64,000 nucleotides of DNA from contig JADJRV010000009.1 of the NCBI GenBank assembly GCA_016712045.1, positions 1 through 64,000 on the forward strand, read 5' to 3'. The DNA is from Chloracidobacterium sp. GTDB lineage: Bacteria; Acidobacteriota; Blastocatellia; Pyrinomonadales; Pyrinomonadaceae. The notes beneath the pieces are model-generated. The model did no database searches and had not been told where the DNA came from. It saw nothing but the letters and a program-made list of their open reading frames with translations. Position numbers and translations under genes: made by a program. Of the stretch, positions 36,233-44,666 are shown piece by piece (within the stretch, counting starts at the first letter, position 1; every line of letters starts with the position of its first letter).

Positions 36233-37666
36233 ATGTACGAGTTTGCAGTCACACCAGCAGTTACGCAGCTTCGCCGTCCGGGCGTGATCATTACTGAGGT
36301 CACCGAGGGGAGCGTTGGCGATGAGCTGGAGCTGTGTCCGGCGGACCGGATCGTCAAGGTCAACGGGCGGACGGTGCGTGATTATCTCGATTTTCGCTTT
36401 CAGACGGCGGGCGAGACCGAGCTGACATTTCACGTCAAAAAGCCTGACGGGCAAACGATCGAGATCGAATTTGACCGCGACGAGGACGAGGATCTCGGGC
36501 TGATGTTCGAGCAGATCATTCCGCGGCAATGCGCTAACGAATGCTTGTTTTGCTTTTGCAAGGGCAATCCAGAGGACGCAAGGCCTTCGCTTTTTGTCCG
36601 TGACGAAGACATTCGGCTCTCATTTCTCTACGGCAATTACACAACGCTCTCGTCCATTACCGAAGACGAGATGAAACGCATCATCGAGCAGCGTCTGTCG
36701 CCGCAGTACGTTTCGGTGCATGCGACCGATCTCAAAACGCGGGCGTATTTGCTCGGCGTTGACGAATCGCGGGCGGATATCTCGGACAAATTGGAGCGGC
36801 TGCTTGCCGCGGATATCGAGCTCCATGCGCAAGTTGTTTTGTGCCCGGAGATCAACGACGGAGCGATACTCGAAAAGACTTTACGTGATCTCGCGGCTCA
36901 TTATCCAAAAGTAGTTTCGACCGCCGTCGTGCCTGTTGCCCTGACACGTTACAACACCGACGAACGGCTGACCCGTGTCACACCGGAGTTTTGCCGCCGG
37001 ACAATTTACGAAGTCGAAAAGCTGCAAAAGGAATTTCGCAAAACGCTCGGCGTGACCTTTGCCTTTCTTGGAGACGAGATCTATATCAAAGCCGGTGCCG
37101 AAATACCTTCGCGGAGACATTACGGCAATTACCCGCAGATCGAGGATGGTGTTGGGATGGTGCGGTCATTTACGAATGCGTTTGAAAAAATGCTGTCAGA
37201 ACCGCCTGCGTCAGTGGGCGTTCAGAAACGCGGCGTTAAAGCATTGGCAAATGTTCGAACAAATAACGCGGCAATCGTGCCTCCTCAAAGCCAGTCAAAC
37301 TGGCCGCCCGCTTACGCAGGCGGTTCTGACTTTGGGACACTTCTGACCGGTGAGATGTTCGCTCCTATCCTGCGAGAACACATCGATAGATACAATGCAC
37401 AAACCGGTTCGCGGTTGACGGTGTTGGCCGTGCCGAATGCATATTTCGGCGGTGATGTGTCGGTTGCGGGGCTTTTGACCGGGCAAGATCTGGTGGCGAT
37501 GAAAGACAAGGTCGTAGGCGATTTTGTCGCAATACCGACGATCACGATCAAATCTGACGAGCCTATTTTTCTCGACGGTATGACTTACGACGACCTCAAA
37601 CGGCAGTTTCCTGTGCCGGTGTATGATCTCGATACCAACGGGCTAATCGAGATGCTTTCCAAATAA
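36233..37666 (+). CDS. DUF512 (radical-SAM-like, PDZ-containing) protein with an in-frame repeat insertion
   Basis: DUF512-family protein: an N-terminal PDZ-like domain (PGVIITEVTEGSVGDELEL, DRIVKVNGRTVRDYLDFRF), then CANECLFCFCKGNPEDARPS with CxxxCxxC for an iron-sulfur cluster, DEDIRLSFLYGNYTTLSS, and the late GEMFAPILREHIDRYN and FGGDVSVAGLLTGQDLV. The function is unknown. Between EKML and LTGEM it carries about 45-50 extra residues beginning SEPPASVG and ending WPPAYAGGSD, encoded by the palindromic element 37195-37330 without breaking the frame. Start taken at 36233 because the upstream ORF translates another palindrome. Confidence 0.85.
   Translation: MYEFAVTPAVTQLRRPGVIITEVTEGSVGDELELCPADRIVKVNGRTVRDYLDFRFQTAGETELTFHVKKPDGQTIEIEFDRDEDEDLGLMFEQIIPRQCANECLFCFCKGNPEDARPSLFVRDEDIRLSFLYGNYTTLSSITEDEMKRIIEQRLSPQYVSVHATDLKTRAYLLGVDESRADISDKLERLLAADIELHAQVVLCPEINDGAILEKTLRDLAAHYPKVVSTAVVPVALTRYNTDERLTRVTPEFCRRTIYEVEKLQKEFRKTLGVTFAFLGDEIYIKAGAEIPSRRHYGNYPQIEDGVGMVRSFTNAFEKMLSEPPASVGVQKRGVKALANVRTNNAAIVPPQSQSNWPPAYAGGSDFGTLLTGEMFAPILREHIDRYNAQTGSRLTVLAVPNAYFGGDVSVAGLLTGQDLVAMKDKVVGDFVAIPTITIKSDEPIFLDGMTYDDLKRQFPVPVYDLDTNGLIEMLSK
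37195..37330. repeat. Palindromic element inside the DUF512 gene
   Basis: Arms 37195-37220 and 37305-37330 are complementary, with 84 bases between. Each arm folds around GCGTCAGT or GCGTAAGC with stem ACCGCC/GGCGGT-like. Read in the gene's frame the left arm gives SEPPASVG and the right arm WPPAYAGGSD, so both orientations encode similar Pro-Ala-Gly peptides. Confidence 0.85.
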
Positions 37667-37672
37667 GAATAG

Positions 37673-37764
37673 AACGCGGATGAAGCGGATCGGGCGGATC
37701 TTCACGGGTCTGAATATCAGATAATTCATCAGTGTAAATCCGCCCGATCGATTCGATCCGCGTT
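37673..37764. repeat. Inverted repeat between convergent DUF512 and TonB genes
   Basis: 27-base arms (37673-37699 and 37738-37764), starting AACGCGGATGAAGCGGAT, complementary with a few mismatches and ending in TTTTATTT. Placed between two convergent stop codons, so a bidirectional terminator role is plausible. Confidence 0.65.
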
Positions 37765-37772
37765 TTATTTAC

Positions 37773-38588
37773 CTAGCGAATAAAGTTATAGACGATAACG
37801 CCTGTGACCTTTACCGCGACACCGGACAAGGTTGTAACTGAGAATTTTGCACCTCTCGCCGCTTGTTCTGCGGATGGTCGCAACAGCGGATGGCCGTTTG
37901 CTGCGTTGGCCGAAACAACATTTCCCCTTTCATCGATCAGCACCTGCACAGTCACCTGGCCTTGTGCCCGAATCGCTATGGCAGCTGCGGAGTAATTAGG
38001 CTTAGGCAGACTGAGAGCCTTACCATTCATCACTCCGCCTGACACGGTCGTTTTGGGCGGATCTTTTTTAACTACGGGCGGCGGGTCTGATTCGACCGGT
38101 GGCTTGGTGTAGACTTGGATGTCTGTTCCCAACGTCGGTGGACCGTCGCCAGGGTCACCGATGTCACGTGGGATGCCGTTAGATCCGTCAGGATCCGTGT
38201 TCACATTAGAGATAATGAACCGACTGTCTTCGGGTCGGGCCTTCTGAGTATTCTGGGCCGTTGAGATAGTCGTCGGAACGATCGTCGGTTCATCGACGCG
38301 AGACATATTAACTTCACGCGACGGCAGCTTACTAATCGAGCTGGACTGTGTCGTCGTGCGGATCTGTAGTTTTGGTGGTTCGGGAGCAACGGCGGCGATG
38401 TCGGCGGGAGCGATCAGGTCGCTTATTTCAAAGCCGCGGCTGCCGAGGCCGTAATCCGCAGCGTAAATACTGATGACGACGGCGGTGACAAAGAGTATGC
38501 CCACGACGAACGATGACACCATAAAATAGCTGCGGCGATTGCGAAAATCTGCCCCTTCGGGTTCGGAAACGATCAATTTATCAAACAT
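37773..38588 (-). CDS. TonB-like energy-transducer protein
   Basis: Start at 38588 (MFDKLIVSEPEGADFRNRRS). One membrane helix (FMVSSFVVGILFVTAVVISI) anchors the protein. A proline-rich periplasmic linker (PPVESDPPPVVKKDPPKTT) spans the periplasm. The C-terminal TonB domain is PKPNYSAAAIAIRAQGQVTV then VLIDERGNVVSANAANGHPL and KFSVTTLSGVAVKVTGVIVY. It would pass proton-motive energy to outer-membrane receptors such as the Oar-type one at the window start. No ExbB/ExbD genes are adjacent. Confidence 0.88.
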   Translation of the reverse strand: MFDKLIVSEPEGADFRNRRSYFMVSSFVVGILFVTAVVISIYAADYGLGSRGFEISDLIAPADIAAVAPEPPKLQIRTTTQSSSISKLPSREVNMSRVDEPTIVPTTISTAQNTQKARPEDSRFIISNVNTDPDGSNGIPRDIGDPGDGPPTLGTDIQVYTKPPVESDPPPVVKKDPPKTTVSGGVMNGKALSLPKPNYSAAAIAIRAQGQVTVQVLIDERGNVVSANAANGHPLLRPSAEQAARGAKFSVTTLSGVAVKVTGVIVYNFIR

Positions 38589-38708
38589 TTTATTATCCTC
38601 CTGAACGCCGGTGCCCACGCGTTCTGATTAGTTAGACACCGGTGCGGAGGATTTGTTCCCGGGCGTTGCAAGTATCTAATGCCGTGGCGGCGTGATACTC
38701 TCGAGGGT

Positions 38709-38945
38709 ATGACCTTATACGAAGTTTACGTGACGTGCGACCAGTGCGGACAGCCGCATTCGGTGCATGTGCAGATCTCGCTCGAATCTCCTGACCTCAA
38801 CAAAACTCCGCTTCGCGAAGTCTATCCCGGAGGCGATGTGCCGTCTGCGATCGCCTATATGCAGACCAACAAATACCGGTGCCCGCACACAAAACAATTG
38901 TTTCCGGCGAGCGATATCGACCAAGCGATGCTGATCGCGGCGTGA
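38709..38945 (+). CDS. Small hypothetical protein with CxxC (78 residues)
   Basis: MTLYEVYVTCDQCGQPHSVH has a CxxC near H, and a second Cys-His pair occurs in YRCPHTKQLFPAS. Together they could bind one zinc, which is inference. Start at 38709 is preferred over the ORF start at 38679. It is divergent from the TonB gene and convergent with vanW, with only 6 bases between its stop and that gene's stop. No family recognised. Confidence 0.65.
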   Translation: MTLYEVYVTCDQCGQPHSVHVQISLESPDLNKTPLREVYPGGDVPSAIAYMQTNKYRCPHTKQLFPASDIDQAMLIAA

Positions 38946-38951
38946 TCTTAA

Positions 38952-39767
38952 TTACGCAGTAAGCAGCGGATTGTACATCATAATGGCGTGGTTTTCGGTG
39001 ACGAGGGTTTCGGATGTGAGGCCGTCGATGAGGCTCGTCTGCCGGCGCCAGATGCGGTTGTGCCGCGTGTAGCCGCCCCACGGCTGCATCTTGATCAGGT
39101 GGTCGGTCTCGTAGATTTTGTATTCAAATTCTGACTCGCGGTCGCTCAGGATCTCGCCGTTCAAATACTCTTCGTCCAACCATAAATTGATCTGAAACGT
39201 GTCGGTTGTGTCGTTACGCAACTGTAGATCAATGTAGTTATATGCTAGCGTCGCTCCGCAGGCGAACGGGATCGTGCGGTTGATGTCGGGGAAAACGTCA
39301 AAGCCGTGGCGGTATCGCTCGGTGATCGTCAGCGGCGAATGCAGGGCCATCCAATAGAGCAGATTGCCAAGCTGGCAGAGCCCGCCACCGATGCCTTTTT
39401 CGATGCGTCCGTTGTGGAGAACAAGCCCCTCAAGAAATCCGCGTCCGGCGGTCGGACGACCAACGCGCTGCCATATCGAGAAAGTCTCGCCCGGCCGGAT
39501 CACCATGCCGTTTATCGGTGCGATGGCGAGCCGCAAGTTTGTGATCTTGTTGTGCTGCAGATACATCTCGACATCGCGCAGCGGCCGCAGCATCATCGAA
39601 CGGTGACGCATGATCGAATGCTCAAGCTTGACGCTTGCGTCCGGTTTGGCAAATTGACGCGACATTTGCAGCCATTTTATCTGGCGTTTGAGGGAGTAGT
39701 ATTCACGGCCGAGGATATTGCGTAAATTACTTCGTTTGTTGGGTTTAGGAACGTTATTGCTGTTCAT
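38952..39767 (-). CDS. VanW family protein
   Basis: 271-residue protein of the VanW family, whose name comes from vancomycin-resistance clusters but whose function is unknown. The core signature is INGMVIRPGETFSIWQRVGR, GFLEGLVLHNGRIEKGIGGG then LCQLGNLLYWMALHSPLTIT, ERYRHGFDVFPD and CGATLAYNYIDLQLRND. No signal peptide is clear. It probably follows its own promoter in the 54-base gap to xdhC. Confidence 0.9.
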   Translation of the reverse strand: MNSNNVPKPNKRSNLRNILGREYYSLKRQIKWLQMSRQFAKPDASVKLEHSIMRHRSMMLRPLRDVEMYLQHNKITNLRLAIAPINGMVIRPGETFSIWQRVGRPTAGRGFLEGLVLHNGRIEKGIGGGLCQLGNLLYWMALHSPLTITERYRHGFDVFPDINRTIPFACGATLAYNYIDLQLRNDTTDTFQINLWLDEEYLNGEILSDRESEFEYKIYETDHLIKMQPWGGYTRHNRIWRRQTSLIDGLTSETLVTENHAIMMYNPLLTA

Positions 39768-39820
39768 TTGGGGTAAAACTCTTTCTGCCGGAAAGAGATT
39801 CTACCAAAAATTGAGCGGCT

Positions 39821-40762
39821 CTACGAATTTTTTAGCAAAATGATTTCAGCGGCGATCGAAATGGCGATCTCCTCGGGGGTGCGGCTATTGATATGCACAC
39901 CGATCGGCGTGCGGATGCGGGAAAGACGGGATCGGTCAAAGCCCTCTTTTTCGAGTGTAGAGAGTAGCGTTTTCATCTTTGCCTTGCTGCCAAGCACACC
40001 AAAATATTCAAAATCTCTGTCAAATAACGATCGAATAACGATCTCATCGGTTGCATAGCCGAGCGTCATCACCACAACGTAAATATTATCGCCGTCTGGA
40101 ATGTGGTCGCCGATCTGCTCATAACCGTCGATGATCGTGATGTCATCGGCGAACTGATTTTTCTCAAGCGTATTCAGCTCCGGCCGGTCGTCAAAGATCG
40201 AAATACGAAAATCGAGCCTCGACGCGATCTCGCTCAAAGCCAAAGCACAATGCCCGCCGCCGATGATGTAAAGTTCATTTTTGGGTCCGAGATTTTCTGT
40301 GTATACGAAATCGGTTTCTGAGATCTCGACTTCACTGTTAAGGTGCTTTGGCGTGATCGTCAGCGACAACGGCTCTTTGTTTTCGACGGCCGCAATTATT
40401 GAATCGATTGTCTTTGAGTCGTCCCTAGTCAGTTGCCTTAAAATAACCGTCTGACGCCCGGAACAGATCATACCGGATGGATGCACAGCGTTTTTGCGAT
40501 GCTCCTGCTCAATGAGCTTCTGATACGCATCGGCTGACGCCGATGCTACTGACAAAAGTTCGAAGCTCTGCTCGACCAGTTTCACCTCCATCACGCCGCC
40601 GCCGATGCTGCCTGTTAGCTCGCCGTCCGCCGCGACCGCCATTTTGTAACCGGCTCGGCCTGGGCTGCTGCCGTGGCTCTCGGCAACGACGAGCAGCATC
40701 ACATACTCGCCATTCTTGAGACGCGACGCGATGAATTGCCAGAGTTCGAGTTCGTTAGCCAC
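39821..40762 (-). CDS. xdhC: XdhC-family xanthine dehydrogenase accessory factor with an in-frame repeat insertion
   Basis: Inserts or matures the sulfurated molybdenum cofactor for xanthine dehydrogenase (family knowledge). The N-terminal XdhC/CoxI domain has VAESHGSSPGRAGYKMAVAA and GSIGGGVMEVKLVEQ. The C-terminal Rossmann domain has ELYIIGGGHCALALSEIASR. In the middle, LLSVASASADAYQKL is encoded by a single repeat arm (40525-40556). The same ten residues occur in the XdhA product, so they are insertion-derived. It lies downstream of xdhB and xdhA, consistent with one operon, though a repeat separates xdhB and xdhC. Confidence 0.9.
   Translation of the reverse strand: MANELELWQFIASRLKNGEYVMLLVVAESHGSSPGRAGYKMAVAADGELTGSIGGGVMEVKLVEQSFELLSVASASADAYQKLIEQEHRKNAVHPSGMICSGRQTVILRQLTRDDSKTIDSIIAAVENKEPLSLTITPKHLNSEVEISETDFVYTENLGPKNELYIIGGGHCALALSEIASRLDFRISIFDDRPELNTLEKNQFADDITIIDGYEQIGDHIPDGDNIYVVVMTLGYATDEIVIRSLFDRDFEYFGVLGSKAKMKTLLSTLEKEGFDRSRLSRIRTPIGVHINSRTPEEIAISIAAEIILLKNS
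40525..40556. repeat. Single palindromic-element arm inside xdhC
   Basis: Complement reads GCATCGGCGTCAGCCGATGC, a perfect six-base stem GCATCG/CGATGC around core GCGTCAGC. Related to 21431-21459 and 43381-43410. It adds SVASASADA to the protein in frame. No partner arm is seen nearby. Confidence 0.85.
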
Positions 40763-40791
40763 GGAACGATTTTACCGCAAGAAGAGAATTA

Positions 40792-40890
40792 GCCACAGAT
40801 GGACACGGATAAACACAGATACGGATAAGAAGATAAGAGGTTGGCGTCGCTCTTTGTCTTTATCAGTGTCTATCTGTGTATATCTGTGAA
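40792..40890. repeat. Inverted repeat of the CCACAGAT family
   Basis: GCCACAGATGGACACGGAT at the left, and TATCTGTGTATATCTGTGA at the right, separate xdhC from xdhB. The gap between them holds a stretch similar in type to those at 6262 and 9334. Confidence 0.7.
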
Positions 40891-40893
40891 CAA

Positions 40894-43147
40894 TTATTCG
40901 TAAAGGTTCATCAACACTTTTTCCGGCGTGAATGGCAGGTCAAACGCCGGGGAGCAATCGGTAAATGCTTTGACCGCATTGCGGATCGCAAAGTATGCGC
41001 CGATTCCGTACATGAGGGGCGGTTCGCCGACTGCTTTGGAATTGAAGATCGCGAGGTTGTTGCGGTCGGTTTCGAGCGGTAAAACGTCTATATCTTTTGG
41101 TACGGAATAGATGTCAGGAACCTTGTAGGTCGAGAGGGCATTTGAGCGGAGCTTTCCTTTTTCGTCATAGACGACCTCTTCCATTGTGACCCAGCCGAGG
41201 CCCTGGACGATGCCGCCTTCGATCTGGCCTAGGTCAACGGCGGTGTTCATCGAGGTGCCGAAATCGTGACAGCATTTCACATAATCGATCTCATATCGCC
41301 CGCGGAGGCAATCAACCGTTACACCGACGATCGCCGTGCCGTAGACGTGATATGCGAAAGGATGCCCTTTCGCAGTCGTCCAATCAAAGCCGATGCCGGG
41401 AGTTGCGTAATGACTGTGTTCGCTTAGGTTTACGCGTTGTAGATGGGCTTCCATCACGAGGGTTTGCCATTCCAAACTCGTCTTTTCGCCGTTGCGATAG
41501 ACGAATCCATTTTCGAGCGACAGATCTTCTATTGACGCTGCTTCGACCAGATCCTTTGCGACCTCAAATAGCCGGTCGCGGATCGTCTCACAGGCAAGCT
41601 GGGTCGCTTTGCCGTTAAGATCGGCGGCGGCTGAGGCGGCGGTCGGGCTGGTGTTTGCGATGCGTAGGGTGTTGGTCGTGTGGACGCGGACATGGCCGAT
41701 ATCTAGGCCAAACATTTTCGCGGCGACCTGTGCCATCTTGGTATTCACGCCCTGACCCATCTCGACGGCTCCGGTCGAGACGGCGACACTGCCGTCAGTA
41801 TAAACGTGGACCAGCGAACGTGCCTGATTCATCGGTGTTTTGGTGAACGAGATGCCAAAACAGATCGGCATCAGAGCCACGCCTTTTTTGAGATATTTTG
41901 ATGACGCGTTAAATTCGTCGGCCTCACGCTGCAACGCCGCAAAATCATATTTGTCGTCTGCCTGTTTCCAGCTTGTGACAGCTTCGCTGTCGGCGATCTG
42001 GCCGTACGGGAATTCGTCGCCGGTTTGGAGCAGGTTCTTTTTCTGAATATCGACGGGCGATACGCCAAGTTTTTCGGCGGCGTGAGCAATCGCCGATTCG
42101 ATGACAAACATCCCTTGCGGCCCGCCAAACCCGCGAAACGCTGTGTTTGGCGGCAGATTTGTGCGGCAGCAATAGGCGGTCGCGGTGACGTTTGGGATGA
42201 AGTACGAATTTGTGCAGTGAAACAGCGTGCGTTCGAGTACTGGCGGTGAGAGGTCGCATGATGCACCGGCGTTTTGGAAAAAGCTGGCTTCGTAAGCGAC
42301 GATCTTGAGATCTTTATCAAGCCCGATCTTGTAATCCGACGAATACGGGTGTCGTTTGCCGGTCGCACGCATGTCTTCCATGCGATGGAGGGCATATTTT
42401 ACGGGGCGTTTGGTGAGTTGCGTCGCTACCGCAACGATCCCGGCCCAAGCGTTTGCCTGATCTTCTTTACCGCCAAAACCGCCGCCGAGCCGTTGGACAT
42501 CCACCTCGACCTGATGCATCGCGAGGCCCGTCACGCGGCAAACCGCACGCTGTACAGCCGTCGGCCCCTGGGTCGAAGAATATACCCGCATACCGCCATT
42601 TTCCATCGGCACGGCGTAGGCTCCCTGCGTCTCGATGTAGAGATGCTCTTGCCCGTTTTGCTCGCTCTTGCCTTCGAAAACGTGTTCGCAATTGGCAAAG
42701 GCGTCAGCCGTATCGCCCATCACAAATTTCTTTGGCGGCACGATCAGATCGCCGTTTGCGGCGGCGACACGCGGGTCGGTGACGACCTCGAGTTCGTCGA
42801 TCTCGGCGGTGATGAGCTTTGCGGCTTTGTGGGCGAGGGCTTCGCTGGTGGCGAGGACGATCGCGATGGGCATTCCCTGAAAATGGACCTCAGTGTCCGC
42901 CAGCAGAGGCTCGTCCGGCACGATGCCGCCGATCTGATTTTCGCCGACGATGTCTTTGGCAGTGATAACTCGAAAAACGCCATCTGACTTTTCCGCCGCG
43001 CTCGTATCGACGCTTTTCAGCTTGCCATGAGCCACGGCCGAATCAAAAACACACGCATACAGCGTCCCCTGAACAACAGGAATGTCGTCCAGATAAACGG
43101 ACTCGCCGCGAACATGTGATTTGGAGTCGATGTTTTTTTAGCCTCAC
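40894..43147 (-). CDS. xdhB: Xanthine dehydrogenase molybdopterin-binding subunit, frameshifted at the start
   Basis: Large molybdenum-hydroxylase subunit that oxidises purines. QRLGGGFGGKEDQANAW, NTAFRGFGGPQGMFVIE and STGAVEMGQGVNTKMAQVAA are the molybdopterin-contact motifs, and the product closes with GEPPLMYGIGAYFAIRNAVK. The open frame starts with GTG at 43035, but the N-terminal SKSHVRGESVYLDDIPVVQG is encoded further up in the same frame without a start codon. One A fewer in the run at 43133-43139 joins it to GTG at 43147, giving the classic GTGA overlap with the xdhA stop. The fix is inferred. Confidence 0.9.
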
Positions 43148-44598
43148 AAGACCACATGGCACGCAAAATGGCGGAAAAGCTGTCGTAATAACAGCCGTTT
43201 ATATTGTTCGGTTCCGCGAACGTCGGAGATCGGTGAGATCTCGGATTGCATTATTTCGTTGGCGGCGGTGATGGTTTCTTCGTTTACGGTCTTGCCTATT
43301 AGAAATGCAGAAGTTTCGTTTAGGTACAAGGGAATTGGGCCGACCCCGCCCGCTGAAACGTGAGCACCGGTGATCATTAACGCATCGGCTGACGCCGACG
43401 CTACTGACAATGACATTGCCGTGTTGACGGTCGCGATGTCGAGGTATGTGCGTTTGCAGACTTTTTCGAAATTGAATCGGAAATCGTCGCCGGGCTTTTT
43501 GAAACGGATCGCGGTGATCATTTCGTCGGGCTGCTTGGCTATTTGTTTGTAGCCGAGGTAAAGATCCTTGAGGCTCAGCGTTCTTTTTTCGCCGCTCTGC
43601 GGCGAGTGTCGGCTGGCAGCCGACACTCCGACGAGGTCGATCTCGGCGTTGAGGGCGAGGAACCAGACGGTCATGTCGCCGATGGGCGAGGCGTTGACGA
43701 AGTTGCCGGCGAGCGTCGCCATGTTGCGGATCGGCGTTGATGAGACGAGCTTTAGATGTTTGTTCAGTTGCGGGAAGACTGACCGCATTACCGGCGAGAC
43801 GAGCAGGTCGGTGACGGTTGCCGAGCCGCCGATCTCAATATGCTCGCCGAGGTCGCGGATGCCGCGAAGCTGTTCGTCGTAGAGCAAAGGCGTCGCGTTG
43901 GACTCGGCCATGTGTTCTGGCTTTTGGACGTAGAGATCGGTTCCTCCAGAAACAAAAGGCGGAACCGCCCGCGTGAGCGGGTGGCTCGACGCTGGAGCGG
44001 TTGTATCTGGGGATTTAATGAGACATTTGAGGCTTGAGGTTATGTCAGCGAAATATTTTGGAACAACACCATTCTCAATTGCTATGTCCACGCCACCTGC
44101 TGACGCAGGCGGTTCAGCCATTGTTCCGCAGATGGTCATAGCGGCGCGTTCTATCGATTTGTAACCCGTGCAACGGCAGATGTTGCCGTCTACTGCGGAG
44201 ATGGCCATTTCAGGCGTATTGGCCGTTTCGTCAACGCAGAAATTTGTTAGCGACATGACAAATCCGACGGTGCAAAATCCGCATTGGGTGCCGCTTTCGT
44301 CGACCATTGCTTGTTGGACGGGGGTCATGCTGCCGTCCTGTGGGTTGATGCCTTCGACGGTGACGATGTGTTTCCCGGCGGCGTTAGCGAGCGGCATCAG
44401 GCATGAGGTCATCGTGCGGTACTTGACCTCGTTGCCGACGAGTTCACCGACCATGACGGTACACGCACCGCAATCGCCCTCGCGGCAGCCGATCTTTGTG
44501 CCCTTTAGATCCTTGTGATAACGCACAAAATCGAGCACGGTCGTGCCTGCGGGCTCGCTGGTCGATATTTCGGTGTCGTTGAGTATGAAATCGATCAT
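43144..44598 (-). CDS. xdhA: Xanthine dehydrogenase FeS/FAD subunit (fused), carrying repeat insertions
   Basis: Small-subunit fusion: the N-terminus (MIDFILNDTEISTSEPAGTT) has a plant-type [2Fe-2S] site CREGDCGACTVMVG and the second cluster CGFCTVGFVMSLTNF with ICRCTGYKSIERA. The FAD-binding CoxM domain starts FVSGGTDLYVQKPEH and includes TPIRNMATLAGNFVNASPIG. Between the two lies a stretch flanked by complementary repeat arms, with AEPPASAGG at one end and HPLTRAVPP at the other (43958-44119). A further arm adds SVASASADAL (43381-43410) to the CoxM domain. All insertions keep the frame and spare the cofactor motifs. Confidence 0.9.
   Translation of the reverse strand: MIDFILNDTEISTSEPAGTTVLDFVRYHKDLKGTKIGCREGDCGACTVMVGELVGNEVKYRTMTSCLMPLANAAGKHIVTVEGINPQDGSMTPVQQAMVDESGTQCGFCTVGFVMSLTNFCVDETANTPEMAISAVDGNICRCTGYKSIERAAMTICGTMAEPPASAGGVDIAIENGVVPKYFADITSSLKCLIKSPDTTAPASSHPLTRAVPPFVSGGTDLYVQKPEHMAESNATPLLYDEQLRGIRDLGEHIEIGGSATVTDLLVSPVMRSVFPQLNKHLKLVSSTPIRNMATLAGNFVNASPIGDMTVWFLALNAEIDLVGVSAASRHSPQSGEKRTLSLKDLYLGYKQIAKQPDEMITAIRFKKPGDDFRFNFEKVCKRTYLDIATVNTAMSLSVASASADALMITGAHVSAGGVGPIPLYLNETSAFLIGKTVNEETITAANEIMQSEISPISDVRGTEQYKRLLLRQLFRHFACHVVL
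43381..43410. repeat. Single palindromic-element arm inside xdhA
   Basis: Complement contains GCGTCGGCGTCAGCCGATGC around core GCGTCAGC. It lies in the CoxM domain between MSL and MITGAHVSAGGVGP, where the family normally has a short turn. Near-identical to the arm in xdhC. Confidence 0.85.
43958..44119. repeat. Pair of inverted element arms inside xdhA
   Basis: Arms 43958-43985 and 44092-44119 (28 bases each) are complementary with four mismatches; cores GCGTGAGC and GCGTCAGC, stems ACCGCC with GGTGGC. The pair spans 162 bases, exactly 54 codons. The 106 bases between look partly like the native linker (IENGVVPKYFADI), so two separate arm insertions are possible instead of one element. Confidence 0.85.
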
Positions 44599-44608
44599 TA
44601 AGAGAAAT

Positions 44609-44645
44609 TTGCCACCGATGGGCACAGATCAAAACGGATAAGAAC
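44609..44645. repeat. Degenerate copy of the CCACAGAT repeat
   Basis: GCCACCGATGGGCACAGATC followed by AAAACGGATAAGAACG resembles the left arm at 40792 with several changes. It lies between the guanine deaminase and xdhA genes. Confidence 0.45.
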
Positions 44646-44666
44646 GCCTGAGACAACCCTATAAAT

